Assembly (NCBI RefSeq): GCF_033118175.1
Contig: NC_083685.1
Coordinates: 120,722,501 to 120,786,500 of the forward strand
Length of the DNA stretch: 64,000 bases
Direction of reading: 5' to 3'
Origin: Dama dama
Lineage: Eukaryota; Chordata; Mammalia; Artiodactyla; Cervidae
The position numbers were made by a program, and so were the translations under genes. Positions 54,301-60,115 of the stretch are shown piece after piece (position 1 is the first letter of the stretch; each line of letters starts with the position of its first letter). The notes below the pieces were generated by a model. That model worked only from the letters and a program-made list of their open reading frames with translations, was not told the DNA's origin and made no database searches.

Positions 54301-57300
54301 GCACCATAATGAGGACAGCCTCCCCACCCTGAGGCCTCCAGAGAAACTACCTGGGCACACTGGCCACACAGGATGGGCCCTGGCGCGGTGCACATAAGGC
54401 CTGAGGAAAGAATGCAGGCAGGCATCCAGTCGGTGGCCCAGGACACCCCCACCAGATCGTTGCTCAGGCATGGCTGCCCTTGGAGAGCAACACCTGTCCC
54501 AGAAGCCATGCAAGAACACGGGGGGACCAGCAAGCGACAAGGGCAGCCCCATCTGCCAACCCTCCATCCTATGCAGGGCTGCCCTGAGCAAGACCTACAT
54601 CTGCAAACCGGGGGTGGGGAGTGCCAGGTGGGCCTGGGGCTCCCTGCCGGCCTGCCTCCCTGCTGAGGAGGGGACGGGGTCCTCTGCTCAGTGGCCAGTT
54701 CTCCCCTGAAAGGCCCCCAAACCTGGGCAGCCCAGCCTGCACCACCTGTGCCGGGGAGGCAGGGAGGGAGGCAGAAGGACCTCTCGGCCCTCAGTGAGCT
54801 TCAAGAATCTAAAACAAGGCAACAACAAGCATGCACGTGGCTTCCACGGCAGCCCCCACTGATGCCCCGAGAGCCCTGGGCTAGCACCCGGATCCTCAAG
54901 TGCACATGGTCTGTCCCATGAGCCAAGGAGCCTCCCCAACAAAAGACACATTCTCCAGGCGAGACCAGTGGGGATGGCAGAGCAGGCAAAGCACTCCTGG
55001 CCTGTGAGGAACTCTGCAGCGCCACCACGCCCCGGGCCCCGCCCTTTATGGCCATTAGCAAACACCAGCAAGGTCCAGCAGCAGGGGTCCTGTGTCGAGG
55101 GGCCCACAACCTCAGGACCGTGACCTGGGCACAAACAGCTGCTGAAGCCTGTGGCCCAGAATCAGTGCAACAGAGAAAACATCCTTCGCTGCCTGGGCTA
55201 CTCCATGGGAGACGGAGATGCGCTGCTGCTGCTGCCACGCGGGTGGTGGGGAGTGGGCTGCACACTCCATGAAGGACGACTCAGAGTCTACTCGGACAGC
55301 AAGCCCCACATCTTATTGGAAGATGCTACCCCAACAAGGCACCCCTGAGGTGCCTCTACAGCAAAACGAAGTCCCACGTGCATGCACACACATGTGCACA
55401 TATACTCACTTGGACACAGAGTACTTGTGAATACACAAACACATTCATGCATGGGCCTGAACTCACACCTGCCTGCACAGACAACATATGCACGCATGTT
55501 CCTGCGCACATAAGCACACACACAGTCTCAGGTCTGCTGCCAGCAGGCGTTTCTGTTGCTAAGAAAGTGCCTGTCAGAGCATCCACTTCACCACCCTCAA
55601 CCGTGAGCCTGTGGAGTCCTGTCCATGCTGGGTGCCAGGCTCTTGATGGTGGTCAAGAGTTCCGTGTGACTCCCAAGCAGTGGAAGGGGTTATGGGGGAG
55701 GCAGCAGAGGACTTGGGGCCTCCTGCTTCCCCCTGCTCCTCTAAACACCTGGAGGAGGGTGACGGGCAAGGCCTGGCCAGCAGTGGGCTCTCGCCTACAG
55801 AGGTGGGCTCCCTTCTGCCAGCGCTGATGCCCATTGCCTTGCACCAGCAGTGGGAAACCTGATGACTCCAGTTGCAGGAACCCACTGGCCACAGCTGTCT
55901 TCACAGGACAGATGCAATAAGCTTTCTCACAACGGCCGGAGAGTGAGGACCACCAGACAGCCTCTGGTGACACAAGCCTAAGGCCCATGACACCCTGAAC
56001 AGCCATGCCTGAGGCCTTCCTAGGGACTTTCTCCTCGCCAAAGCCTGTGCCCATCTTCCCACATCCTCAGGATAGGATGTAGGCCTGTGGGGTTCTTCCT
56101 CTACAAGGTGCCAGAGCCAGCCCCCTCCAAGGTCACCAGGTTGCCTGGAGCCAGGGCTTCTCATGAGACATAGGACCATGAAAAAACCACCAACCTGAGA
56201 GTCACTCCCTGGAGCTGAAGACTAAGATCAGTTGCTAAAGAAAGCCCTCTTGCTGCAGCATGTGGGGACATTTGGAGGCCTCTCCCAAGAGAGATGCAAT
56301 TTGGGCTTAATTCTCAGAGGCAGATCCCCACCCTGCAATTCTGTCCCTCGTCCCAGGCAATCACCTAGGGCTGCCTATAGTGCCATCACGAGGGGCCCAG
56401 CCCAGGCTCTACCCCAGGAAGCCCTCAGAGGGCTTCAGTCCCTGTCCCTTGGCCCAAGGCCCAAGGGTAAACTCTCAGTGAATGTCATTTCCTGCCCCTT
56501 CATCTTCCATGAAATTCCCCGAGGACACAGCGCCCACGGGAAGTGGGCCATGTGGCAAGAGATTAAATCCTGAGATTTGGATTCTTCCAGGGAGGAGAAG
56601 CAAAACTGGACATTTTATTCTCGCGTCTGTAATCAGCAAGGCCAAGGCTGTGTGTCCCCACTGTTCCCTTCTTTGCCAAGGCAAACACCACTCAGAACTG
56701 CAGCTGATACGACAGGGGCCAAAGCAAACAGCTGAGCTGTAGCTCAGGGTGACGCCGAGCAGGGCCACATCCCTGCCACTCTCCCACAAGTCACCAACCC
56801 AGGCACAGAGGCAGCAGCGTCCCCAGACAGGGTGGAGGACCAGCCAGACTGGCCGGGGTCTCCACACAGCAGCTTTGGCTGTGTCCTGAGCATGCCTCGA
56901 TTTGGCTGGATTCTGCCCAGCCGGTGTGCCAAACTTACCCAACCCGTCCCGGCTCTGCTGTGGAACCCGAGCTCCCCAGTGACGAGCCACAAATCCTAAG
57001 AGAGCCGCATCACAGCCGCAAAGTGGCCGGGGAACACCACCCACAAGCCCACCTGTCCACTGGCCCCGCGGCCTCAACCCGCCAGGAGAGTGAGAGACAC
57101 CCAGCACTGTGTACGCCCACTTCCTGATGTGTCTAACCTGAAAGTCCGTGGTCTCGGCCACACCTTCCCCTGGGAACTCAGTCATCAGCTGACCGGCGAG
57201 CACAGAACGCAGACTAGCTTGCTGAACGTGTGCCCCAGACCCCCAAACACTCAGATCCTAACAGTTTTCTGCTGACAGATTTCACTCCAGACCTGCAAAC

Positions 57301-58909
57301 CCGTCTGTGCTTCCTCCAGAAGCTGCTCCGCTGGAACAGCATGCCTGACAGCTCCCTTCTAAGAGTTTTATTAAGACCGACCATGGGGTTCCCTAGAGCA
57401 AAGCCACGCCATGCACTCCCTGTTAATTCTGGCCATTAAAGTTCCTGTTTCATGCTTTCGGAGCAGAAGCAGGGAAAAGAGGGGAAAAAACACCAACACT
57501 GGTACTTCTTTTCCACCCCCTGCAATAATGAGCAAATCGAAATGAAACTAATGACTAATAATTTAATAAATCTCCCTCCCCTGACAACCATTTATAGAGC
57601 AACACGACCAAAAAGCGTATGCCACTGACTCTCCGTGATACAAACATAAAAACCCCAGAGGCTGTTCCTTTTACGTGCTGCTTCCTCGTCAGTCTCCACT
57701 CCTGTTTACCAGCAGCTCCAACATGGCTTCAGAACTGACTTAGTCCACCCTGACCCGGCCTCCAGATTCTTCCAGGTGACCTAGCTGCAACTTTAAAAAC
57801 CTTCATTAGCAGCTGGGATTGACTGCGGCCGCGCTGGACTCCAGCTGAAAGCTAAGGGCCCATCAGAGGCCTCCCTCCGCGCGCAAAGAGGGCTTGGCAG
57901 GCCGCTGGCTAAGGAGGCACAGCGTAGTTGTTTAACACAATTAGAAACTGTTGCTCTGCCAGCGCGCTGCAATCCCACTCCGCCGCCATGAACCAGCCGC
58001 CGCCGCCTAAACACCAACTCCAAAACCCCTCGGCCCTCCGCGTAACCCGCAGACACAGTTTTGAAACAGAGCCCGGCTTTGTACGAGGCCCGCGTGGACC
58101 GCCCAGGGCACGACTCTCCCGTGAGGAAATGCTGCCGGGAACAGCCCTAAGCCTCCGGAGCCTGGCTCTGTGCTGGTGGGGGTGGGGGTCCAAACCGAGA
58201 AAATGGATGCGAAGAAACGTAAACTCGGGTATCTGACAACGTGCACACCGGCGCAAAACCGGCCCCGGGCGGGGGCGGCGAGGGTCCGGCGGGCTGCCGG
58301 CGCTCCGACACACGCCCGCGTTCTGCACCGGGGGCTGAGAACCGACTCCTCACACATCAGAAGCAGAGGCGAGCGCGCCAGCCTCCCACACAATTAGTCT
58401 TCTCCCTCCGCGGTTACATAAGATGACGGATTATCTGTCTACCCATCGAACCTGCCAGCGCGCGACCTCCCACCCGGCCACATCCACCGAGAAGGAGTTG
58501 TGGAAAGGTAAAGCCTGTTGAGAAAAAAGTGCCCCAGGCTTGCGTAACCGTGCCCGGCGGGGCCACCACGGGGCGCAGGGCGACGGGCAGCCGCGGCCCC
58601 GGACCCCCGCAGACCTCGGACTCCGCACTCCGCGCCCGCGCCCCTACTCAACTCAGATCCGAAGGCTCCGGCCCCCGCGCACGCGGAAGACGCACTGAAG
58701 GGCGCGCGGGGGAAGCGAGAGGCTGTCGGGGCAAGCGGACCCGAGCCAATCTCTGCCGGGCTGGTGCTGGGTCCCCGCGGCAGCGCCGGTAAGACCACCG
58801 AGGGCCCATGGACCGCTCCAGAAGAGCGCGAGGGCGCGTGTGGCGCGTAGCTCACCTTGTAGACATTTTCCGTGAGCCGGTGCATCTCCTCCGAGCGAGA
58901 CAGTGACAT
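3357..58909 (-). CDS. BAIAP2: BAIAP2 (IRSp53), I-BAR/SH3 adaptor, complete 14-exon coding sequence (S-T-V-ending isoform)
   Basis: Joined exons (minus strand): 58909-58856, 44423-44348, 42864-42778, 21307-21246, 20761-20690, 20114-19977, 11223-11071, 8386-8162, 8022-7821, 7170-6969, 6462-6394, 6043-5881, 4056-4022, 3387-3357. They total 1569 nt, or 522 residues plus stop; every intron is GT-AG and all phases join. I recognise the protein by near-identity to mammalian BAIAP2. Domains by residue: IMD/I-BAR helical bundle about 1-250, which binds and bends phosphoinositide membranes and actin; partial CRIB segment about 264-282 for Cdc42; Ser/Thr/Pro-rich linker about 290-375; SH3 about 378-436 for WAVE2, Mena/VASP and Eps8-type partners; C-terminal S-T-V, a PDZ ligand reported to bind PSD-95. 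The start is the first AUG after the inferred transcription start and has A at -3. Residue numbers after about 250 run one higher than the human numbering I remember. Other C-terminal isoforms were not located. Confidence 0.97.
3388..4021 (-). other. BAIAP2: BAIAP2 intron 13
   Basis: A 634-bp GC-rich intron between mini-exon 13 and the terminal exon. The chance frame of exon 14 stays open far into it. I saw no alternative terminal exon and no repeat. Confidence 0.8.
4022..4056 (-). CDS. BAIAP2: BAIAP2 exon 13, residues 502-512 plus two bases
   Basis: This 35-nt mini-exon has acceptor CCATACCAG above 4056 and donor GTAAGA at 4021-4016. It encodes GLDDYGARAVS and ends with AG of a split codon (phase 2). 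It is too short to stand out as an open frame; I found it by protein match and phase. The AVS differs from the SMS I remember in human. The split AG can join different terminal exons, which is how the family makes alternative C-termini. Confidence 0.93.
4057..5880 (-). other. BAIAP2: BAIAP2 intron 12
   Basis: 1,824 bp. The exon 12 frame remains open into the intron down to 5527. No repeat is recognised, and no alternative C-terminal exon matching known BAIAP2 isoform ends was found. Confidence 0.85.
5881..6043 (-). CDS. BAIAP2: BAIAP2 exon 12, residues 447-501, proline-rich tail
   Basis: The acceptor CCCCGCAG precedes CCTGCAGCAG, and the donor GTGAG is at 5880-5876. It encodes LQQGKSSSTGNLLDKEDLAL, then PPPDYG and KQRPYSVAVPAFSQ. 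The PPPDY stretch resembles a WW or SH3-type ligand. The exon ends in phase 0 at SQ|, the point after which IRSp53 isoforms share only exon 13 before diverging. Confidence 0.95.
6044..6393 (-). other. BAIAP2: BAIAP2 intron 11
   Basis: 350 bp, with a run of about 11 G on the plus strand near 6209-6220 followed by TGG repeats. Nothing else stands out. Confidence 0.85.
6394..6462 (-). CDS. BAIAP2: BAIAP2 exon 11, residues 424-447, end of SH3
   Basis: The acceptor CTTCCAG precedes GCGGGGCTGG, which completes Met424 and continues RGWFPFSYTRVLDNDGGDRL then HM. The donor is GTGAGC (6393-6388). GWFP-SYT is the SH3 beta-d/beta-e signature with the conserved Pro and Tyr of the ligand groove. The exon is 69 nt and ends with AG of a split Ser codon. 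Confidence 0.95.
6463..6968 (-). other. BAIAP2: BAIAP2 intron 10
   Basis: A 506-bp intron that splits the SH3 coding region within Met424. No recognised element. Confidence 0.85.
6969..7170 (-). CDS. BAIAP2: BAIAP2 exon 10, residues 357-424, most of the SH3 domain
   Basis: The acceptor CCCGGCAG precedes CCGAGAACAAG, and the donor is GTGAGT (6968-6963). TENKTLPRSSSM carries Thr361 and Ser367, matching human Thr360 and Ser366. The SH3 domain starts near MRVKAIFSH (378). The acidic RT loop, EGDLITLLV and the GWHYGE ligand-binding Trp414 (human Trp413) are all intact. The exon ends within Met424 (phase 2). Confidence 0.96.
7171..7820 (-). other. BAIAP2: BAIAP2 intron 9
   Basis: 650 bp. A stretch near 7385-7475 (CTCAGCTTTCCCATCTGCTA and flanks) resembles the conserved core of a MIR SINE on the plus strand, but weakly. 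Confidence 0.8.
7821..8022 (-). CDS. BAIAP2: BAIAP2 exon 9, residues 290-356 plus one base, Ser/Thr/Pro linker
   Basis: The acceptor CGACAG precedes CGGCTGTCTGCC, and the donor is GTAAGC (7820-7815). The exon carries PWADRKAAQPKS and KLSDSYSNTLPVRKSV. Thr341 here matches human Thr340, one of the phosphosites reported to recruit 14-3-3 and keep the protein closed. This disordered linker lies between the CRIB segment and the SH3 domain. The exon ends with the first base of Thr357. Confidence 0.95.
8023..8161 (-). other. BAIAP2: BAIAP2 intron 8 (very short)
   Basis: Only 139 bp, the shortest intron of the gene. Its length is not a multiple of three, and reading through from exon 8 meets a stop after about 20 codons, so a retained intron would truncate the protein before the SH3 domain. 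Confidence 0.88.
8162..8386 (-). CDS. BAIAP2: BAIAP2 exon 8, residues 215-289, end of I-BAR and partial CRIB motif
   Basis: The acceptor is CACTCCAG and the donor GTAAGT (8161-8156). This 225-nt exon finishes the I-BAR domain (GKELLAQKLPLWQQACADPN onward). A short variable Gly/Ser/Asn segment follows at about 247-258, then the partial CRIB region around SNLVISDPIPGAKPLP (264-279), where Cdc42 binds and relieves autoinhibition. Ile268 corresponds to human Ile267, the residue mutated in Cdc42-binding studies. The variable segment appears one residue longer than the human sequence I remember. Confidence 0.95.
8387..11070 (-). other. BAIAP2: BAIAP2 intron 7
   Basis: 2,684 bp with one well-preserved Bov-tA SINE at about 10610-10826. 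The long plus-strand open frame at 9531-10250 has no recognised domain and is treated as chance. Confidence 0.85.
10610..10826 (+). repeat. Bov-tA SINE, near full length
   Basis: Matches the ruminant consensus order: TTGTTCAGTCATGTCTCACT, GCGACCCCGTGGACTGTAAC, GGAGTGGGTTGTCATTCCCT, then CCTGCATTGCAGGCAAATTC and GTCACCAGGAAAGC. This is a ruminant-specific family, so it is strong evidence for the host lineage. Confidence 0.9.
11071..11223 (-). CDS. BAIAP2: BAIAP2 exon 7, residues 164-214
   Basis: The acceptor CCCCCAG precedes TACATCGAC, and the donor is GTGGGT (11070-11065). This 153-nt, phase 0/0 exon encodes YIDAIGNKQGELESYVSDGY, then KTALTEERRRFCFLVEKQCA and VAKNSAAYHSK. It is the third I-BAR helix, which forms the antiparallel dimer core. 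Compared with my memory of the human sequence, Gly and Ser replace Ser and Asn near residues 169 and 177. Confidence 0.96.
11224..19976 (-). other. BAIAP2: BAIAP2 intron 6
   Basis: 8,753 bp, GC-rich. It contains a perfect 46-bp tandem duplication (16152-16243), a C/G-rich tract near 12407-12428, and an AT-rich island at about 15885-15965. I recognised no exon, SINE or L1. Confidence 0.8.
16152..16243. repeat. Perfect tandem duplication of a 46-bp unit
   Basis: The unit starts GACGGCTCAGGACGCAAGTG and ends GGGTCCCCC. Copies at 16152-16197 and 16198-16243 are identical base for base, while sequence on either side is unrelated. Confidence 0.9.
19977..20114 (-). CDS. BAIAP2: BAIAP2 exon 6, residues 118-163, basic actin/PIP2-binding helix
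   Basis: The acceptor is CTCAG and the donor GTGGGA (19976-19971). This 138-nt, phase 0/0 exon encodes a very lysine-rich helix. The KKLRKK stretch falls at residues 142-147; Lys142, 143, 146 and 147 are the residues reported as important for actin bundling and phosphoinositide binding in human IRSp53, and all are present here. The exon ends at SDKELQ. Confidence 0.96.
20115..20689 (-). other. BAIAP2: BAIAP2 intron 5
   Basis: A 575-bp intron between two phase-0 exons. Nothing recognised inside. Confidence 0.85.
20690..20761 (-). CDS. BAIAP2: BAIAP2 exon 5, residues 94-117
   Basis: The acceptor is CCATACCCAG and the donor GTAAGT (20689-20684). This 72-nt, phase 0/0 exon encodes LKSFHNELLTQLEQKVELDS followed by RYLS. 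It is amphipathic helical I-BAR sequence with no bulky loops. Introns 4 and 5 on either side are short (484 and 575 bp), so exons 4-6 form a tight cluster. Confidence 0.95.
20762..21245 (-). other. BAIAP2: BAIAP2 intron 4
   Basis: A 484-bp phase-0 intron. Nothing recognised inside. Confidence 0.85.
21246..21307 (-). CDS. BAIAP2: BAIAP2 exon 4, residues 73-93
   Basis: The acceptor CTTCCAG precedes GGGATGTT, which completes Gly73 and starts DVLFQMAEVHRQIQNQLEEM. The donor GTGAG (21245-21241) follows an intact ATG codon, so the exon ends in phase 0. It belongs to the second long helix of the I-BAR domain. The 62-nt length means skipping would shift the frame. Confidence 0.95.
22850..22957 (+). 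repeat. CHR-2-like tRNA-derived SINE
   Basis: TTTTCCTGGTGGTCTAGTGG and TTAGGACTCGGTGATCTTAC, then AGATTCAATCCCTAATCTGG and CCTGCAAGCCGTGAGGTC follow the family order. The internal promoter-like boxes are diverged. Confidence 0.8.
23226..23410. repeat. Degenerate TG-rich simple repeat
   Basis: Imperfect TGTGTG and GTGAGTG units, with the purest stretch near 23307-23320. The long cysteine-rich or His/Thr-rich frames over it, on both strands, are products of the repeat and not proteins. Confidence 0.85.
25592..25622. repeat. (CA)n microsatellite
   Basis: About a dozen CA units with one AT interruption near the right end; likely length-polymorphic. Confidence 0.9.
26030..26410 (-). repeat. Old LINE-1 fragment, antisense
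   Basis: The plus strand reads like the reverse complement of an L1 3' region: CGGGCAACCACTCATCTAGT, then a piece like AATGGAATCAT-type sequence, then GGACATTTGGGTGTTTCCAC and CTGTTACAAACACTGCTGCT. It is strongly diverged and has no intact frame. Confidence 0.7.
28689..28997. repeat. Inverted repeat with about 270-bp spacer
   Basis: The left arm at 28689-28711 (GC, 12 A, CATGTTCTT) is the reverse complement of the right arm at 28980-28997 (AAGAACATG, T run, GCC), apart from A/T run length. The spacer is unrelated GC-rich sequence. The element family is not recognised. Confidence 0.6.
38370..39010 (+). repeat. Old LINE-1 3' fragment, split by a SINE
   Basis: L1 ORF2-end landmarks in order: ACTTCATTAAAACTAAACAT, GAGAAAATATTTGCAAAGTG, an insertion, then CCTGAAGAGACATTTCACCG, GGAAACCACCCAGATGTCTG and GTGGTTGTCTGGAATGGGGC. 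The frame is broken throughout. Confidence 0.75.
38501..38574 (+). repeat. Truncated Bov-tA fragment inserted in L1
   Basis: GCTGCTGCTAAGTTGCCTCA, GTCGTGTCCGACTCTGTGCA and ACCCCATAGACGGCAGCCCA match the start of a Bov-tA-type SINE, which then stops abruptly. L1 sequence resumes after it, so the SINE is the younger insertion. Confidence 0.75.
39440..39995 (+). repeat. Old LINE-1 3' end
   Basis: Landmarks of the L1 3' region: ACTCAGCAGTTCCCCTTCCA, AAATGTGGAAACAGCCCTGA, TATTATTCAGCCATAAAAAG, CTTCCAGGGGCTGGGGGAGG and GTGTGGCATGTGAATTATGT, ending at a TGATAAAGCT-like tail. It has the same orientation as the piece at 38.4 kb, so the two may derive from one or two insertions. Confidence 0.8.
41425..41637 (-). 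repeat. Bov-tA SINE, minus orientation
   Basis: The plus strand shows ACTTCCCCGCTGGCTCAGTC, CACCTGCAATGCAGAGACCC, CACTCCAGTATTCTTGCCTG and GAGTCGAACACGACTTATCA, the reverse complement of the Bov-tA order. Both ends are preserved, so it is close to full length. Confidence 0.9.
41636..41667. repeat. Short GAGAGCTG tandem repeat
   Basis: About three to four imperfect copies of an 8-bp GCTGGAGA unit directly beside the Bov-tA copy. Confidence 0.7.
42778..42864 (-). CDS. BAIAP2: BAIAP2 exon 3, residues 44-72 plus one base
   Basis: The acceptor is CTCTCAG and the donor GTAAGAC (42777-42771). The exon begins with the last two bases of Gly44, then VTYAAKGYFDALVKMGELAS and ESQGSKEL, and ends with the first G of Gly73. 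It is part of the I-BAR domain. The 87-nt length keeps phase 1 at both ends, so skipping it would not shift the frame. Confidence 0.96.
42865..44347 (-). other. BAIAP2: BAIAP2 intron 2
   Basis: 1,483 bp, phase 1. Partly AT-rich near 43595-43695. No repeat family recognised. Confidence 0.85.
44348..44423 (-). CDS. BAIAP2: BAIAP2 exon 2, residues 19-43 plus one base
   Basis: The acceptor is CTCTTCCAG just above 44423 and the donor is GTGAGG at 44347-44342. It encodes TIMEQFNPSLRNFIAMGKNY and EKALA, continuing I-BAR helix 1. It ends with the first G of a split Gly codon (phase 1), which exon 3 completes. No long open frame covers it, so I located it by searching for the expected protein sequence on the minus strand. 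Confidence 0.95.
44555..44745 (+). repeat. MIR SINE remnant
   Basis: CTCTGACAAGTGACGTTCCA, then GAGCCTCGGTACCAACACCT, GTACAATAGGGGAAAG and ATGCCCGGCATATAGCTGGC follow the MIR core and 3' consensus with many substitutions. Confidence 0.65.
46384..46446. repeat. TG/TA-rich simple repeat
   Basis: Imperfect alternation such as GTGTGTATATGTGTGTGTAT over about 60 bp. Confidence 0.75.
48555..48612. repeat. CA/TG-rich alternating purine-pyrimidine tract
   Basis: CACACGTGCACATGTGTGCA and following bases alternate purine and pyrimidine across most of about 50 bp. Confidence 0.7.
55370..55535. repeat. Degenerate CA-rich simple repeat
   Basis: Scattered CACACA, ACATGCAC and ATATGCA units. Both strands give long low-complexity frames rich in His, Thr and Cys that are not genes. 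Confidence 0.75.
58856..58909 (-). CDS. BAIAP2: BAIAP2 exon 1 (coding part), residues 1-18
   Basis: This exon encodes MSLSRSEEMHRLTENVYK, the start of the first I-BAR helix, and ends after a complete AAG codon at donor GTGAG (58855-58851). The context CACC-ATG has A at -3. The frame stays open upstream to 58951 but has no in-frame AUG (the upstream codon is TTG). No other AUG occurs between the start and the inferred transcription start near 59013. The exon lies in the CpG island. Confidence 0.96.
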
Positions 58910-59013
58910 GGTGCTGGTCCGACTGCACCACTGACCAAAGCAGGGGCGCAAGTAGCGGCGACTGCGGACGCGACGAGGAAACCTAACAAACAGCGCACGG
59001 AGCGGGACCAGGA
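58910..59013 (-). other. BAIAP2: BAIAP2 5' UTR (start approximate)
   Basis: About 100 nt, inferred by placing the transcription start roughly 30 bp downstream of the TATA box. It has no upstream AUG in any frame, so initiation at 58909 should not be hindered by uORFs. Confidence 0.55.
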
Positions 59014-59036
59014 GCGCGGCACCCCGCCGGCGGCCT

Positions 59037-59044
59037 CCTTTATA
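59037..59044 (-). promoter_or_regulatory. TATA box TATAAAGG
   Basis: A consensus TATAAA on the minus strand, preceded by GGTCGAC. It sits 128 bp upstream of the ATG, which predicts a start site near 59013. GC boxes lie just upstream. Confidence 0.65.
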
Positions 59045-59052
59045 GTCGACCA

Positions 59053-59064
59053 GGCCCCGCCCCC
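59053..59064 (-). promoter_or_regulatory. GC box (Sp/KLF type)
   Basis: GGGGCGGGGCC on the minus strand, about 10 bp upstream of the TATA box. More GC-box-like strings occur at about 59160-59173. Confidence 0.6.
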
Positions 59065-59186
59065 TAGAGGTCCCGCCTCCCGCGCGCCCGCCCCCGCCGC
59101 ACCCGGATCACCACCCCCTGCCTCCCGCCCCCGCCCAGCCGCTGCTGCTAGGCAACCGACAGGCCCCGCCCCGCGCCGCCTTTCCC

Positions 59187-59191
59187 ATTGG
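59187..59191 (-). promoter_or_regulatory. CCAAT box
   Basis: CACCAATGGG on the minus strand, about 175 bp upstream of the inferred start. A second CCAAT on the same strand lies at 59263-59259. Both are plausible NF-Y sites by sequence only. Confidence 0.5.
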
Positions 59192-59239
59192 TGAACCCCG
59201 GAGACTGGGGAAGGGGGCGGGGACAAGGGCGGGGTTTGT

Positions 59240-59665
59240 GGGCCGGCAGCAGGGAGAGATTGGCCCGTGGCGCCGTCGATCGCGGGGGAGGAGGCGGAGG
59301 CGCGGCGCGGGCTGGGGCCCTGGGAACAGCCTGGGGGGCCCGGGCAACAGCAGTGCTGGGGGCGGGGAGGCGGAGGCGGGGTGGCGCAGGAAGAAGGGAG
59401 CAGAAACGGGGTGGGGGCGGGACGCCGGCCGCGAACGCGCGTGGGGGAGGCACTCCGCAAAGTGGCGAGTCAGGGTGGCCGGGTCCTGGACGCCGCTCCC
59501 CCGAAAGCGGTCGGGATCAGGCGTCCGCACTGGGCAAGGGAGGTCCCTGAACGCTTGGCCACTTCCCGGGGAAGGGAGCGGGGGCAAAGGTAAGGACTTC
59601 GCGAAGGAGGGTGAGAGGCTGGCGCGCTGTCCCAAGGGTCCAGCCTCTACCGGGCACTTTCGGAG
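59240..59665 (+). ncRNA. Candidate first exon of a divergent lncRNA (BAIAP2-DT-like)
   Basis: Human BAIAP2 has a head-to-head non-coding transcript. Here the plus strand has GC boxes (59213-59222, 59227-59236) followed by two strong splice-donor matches: AAG|GTAAGG (GT at 59590) and GAG|GTAAGT (GT at 59666). The start is a guess. Open frames over it are low-complexity GC products. Confidence 0.3.
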
Positions 59666-59699
59666 GTAAGTCCAGTGGGTGGCTGCGACCCTTGGGCCG

Positions 59700-60000
59700 G
59701 CTCTTCCGGCGAGGGAGGACCCTGAAACGGGTCTCAGGGGAGGGAGGACCCTAGGGAAGACCCTAGAGAGGGGTGGACCCTGGGGGAAGACCCTGGGAGG
59801 GGTGCATCCTGAGGAGGGGGCCCTTGGGGCTGGGATTCTAGGGAGGGGAGAGCCTTGGGTTGCAGAGAAGGACTCTGCGGAGAGGGGTTTTGGGGGTGTG
59901 GATTCTGGAAGGGGTGGAGGAACGATGGGGAGAGGATCCTGTGGTGAGGATTGAGGGGCGCTCAGAGAAAGAGGACCCTCGTGATGGTGGCAGAAGATCT
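59700..60000. repeat. Degenerate G-rich minisatellite-like region
   Basis: Imperfect repeats of a GGGAGGACCCT-like motif (GGGAAGACCCT, GGGTGGACCCT, GGTGCATCCT and others) recur about every 20-30 bp. Confidence 0.55.
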
Positions 60001-60053
60001 TCCTTGAGGGGTAGTTTCCTTGGGGAAAGGAGACTCAGGGAAGGGGAGAGGCA

Positions 60054-60115
60054 GGGAAGGGGGGGTGGGGGTGGGGTTAGGGGGGTGGGGAGGGGGAAAA
60101 CCTGGGGGAGGGTGA
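60054..60115 (+). promoter_or_regulatory. Strong G-quadruplex-forming motif
   Basis: Six G-runs of 4-7 bases at 60059-60096 separated by loops of 1-3 bases (runs of 7, 5, 4, 6, 4 and 5), then another GGGGG at 60104. It lies about 1.05 kb upstream of the inferred BAIAP2 start. Confidence 0.6.

Larger units (their letters stand above)
44424..58855 (-). other. BAIAP2: BAIAP2 intron 1
   Basis: 14,432 bp between the promoter-proximal exon and exon 2. Recognised: a MIR-like element (44.56-44.75 kb), TG- or CA-rich tracts (46.38-46.44, 48.55-48.61 and 55.37-55.53 kb), and an AT-rich stretch at 57.50-57.66 kb not far inside the gene from the promoter. The right end merges into the CpG island. No internal gene recognised. 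Confidence 0.85.
58020..59700. promoter_or_regulatory. CpG island spanning BAIAP2 exon 1 and promoter
   Basis: CpG dinucleotides are dense and undepleted from about 58.0 to 59.7 kb (for example CGCGCGCCCG and CGGCGGGGTG-type strings), in contrast to the CpG-poor introns. The island covers the start codon, the TATA box and sequence on the far side that could serve a divergent transcript. Boundaries were judged by eye. Confidence 0.85.

Noticed and set aside
58910..58951. Upstream in-frame extension of BAIAP2
   Set aside because: The open frame begins at a TTG codon and not ATG. The ATG at 58909 is the first AUG and gives the known N-terminus.
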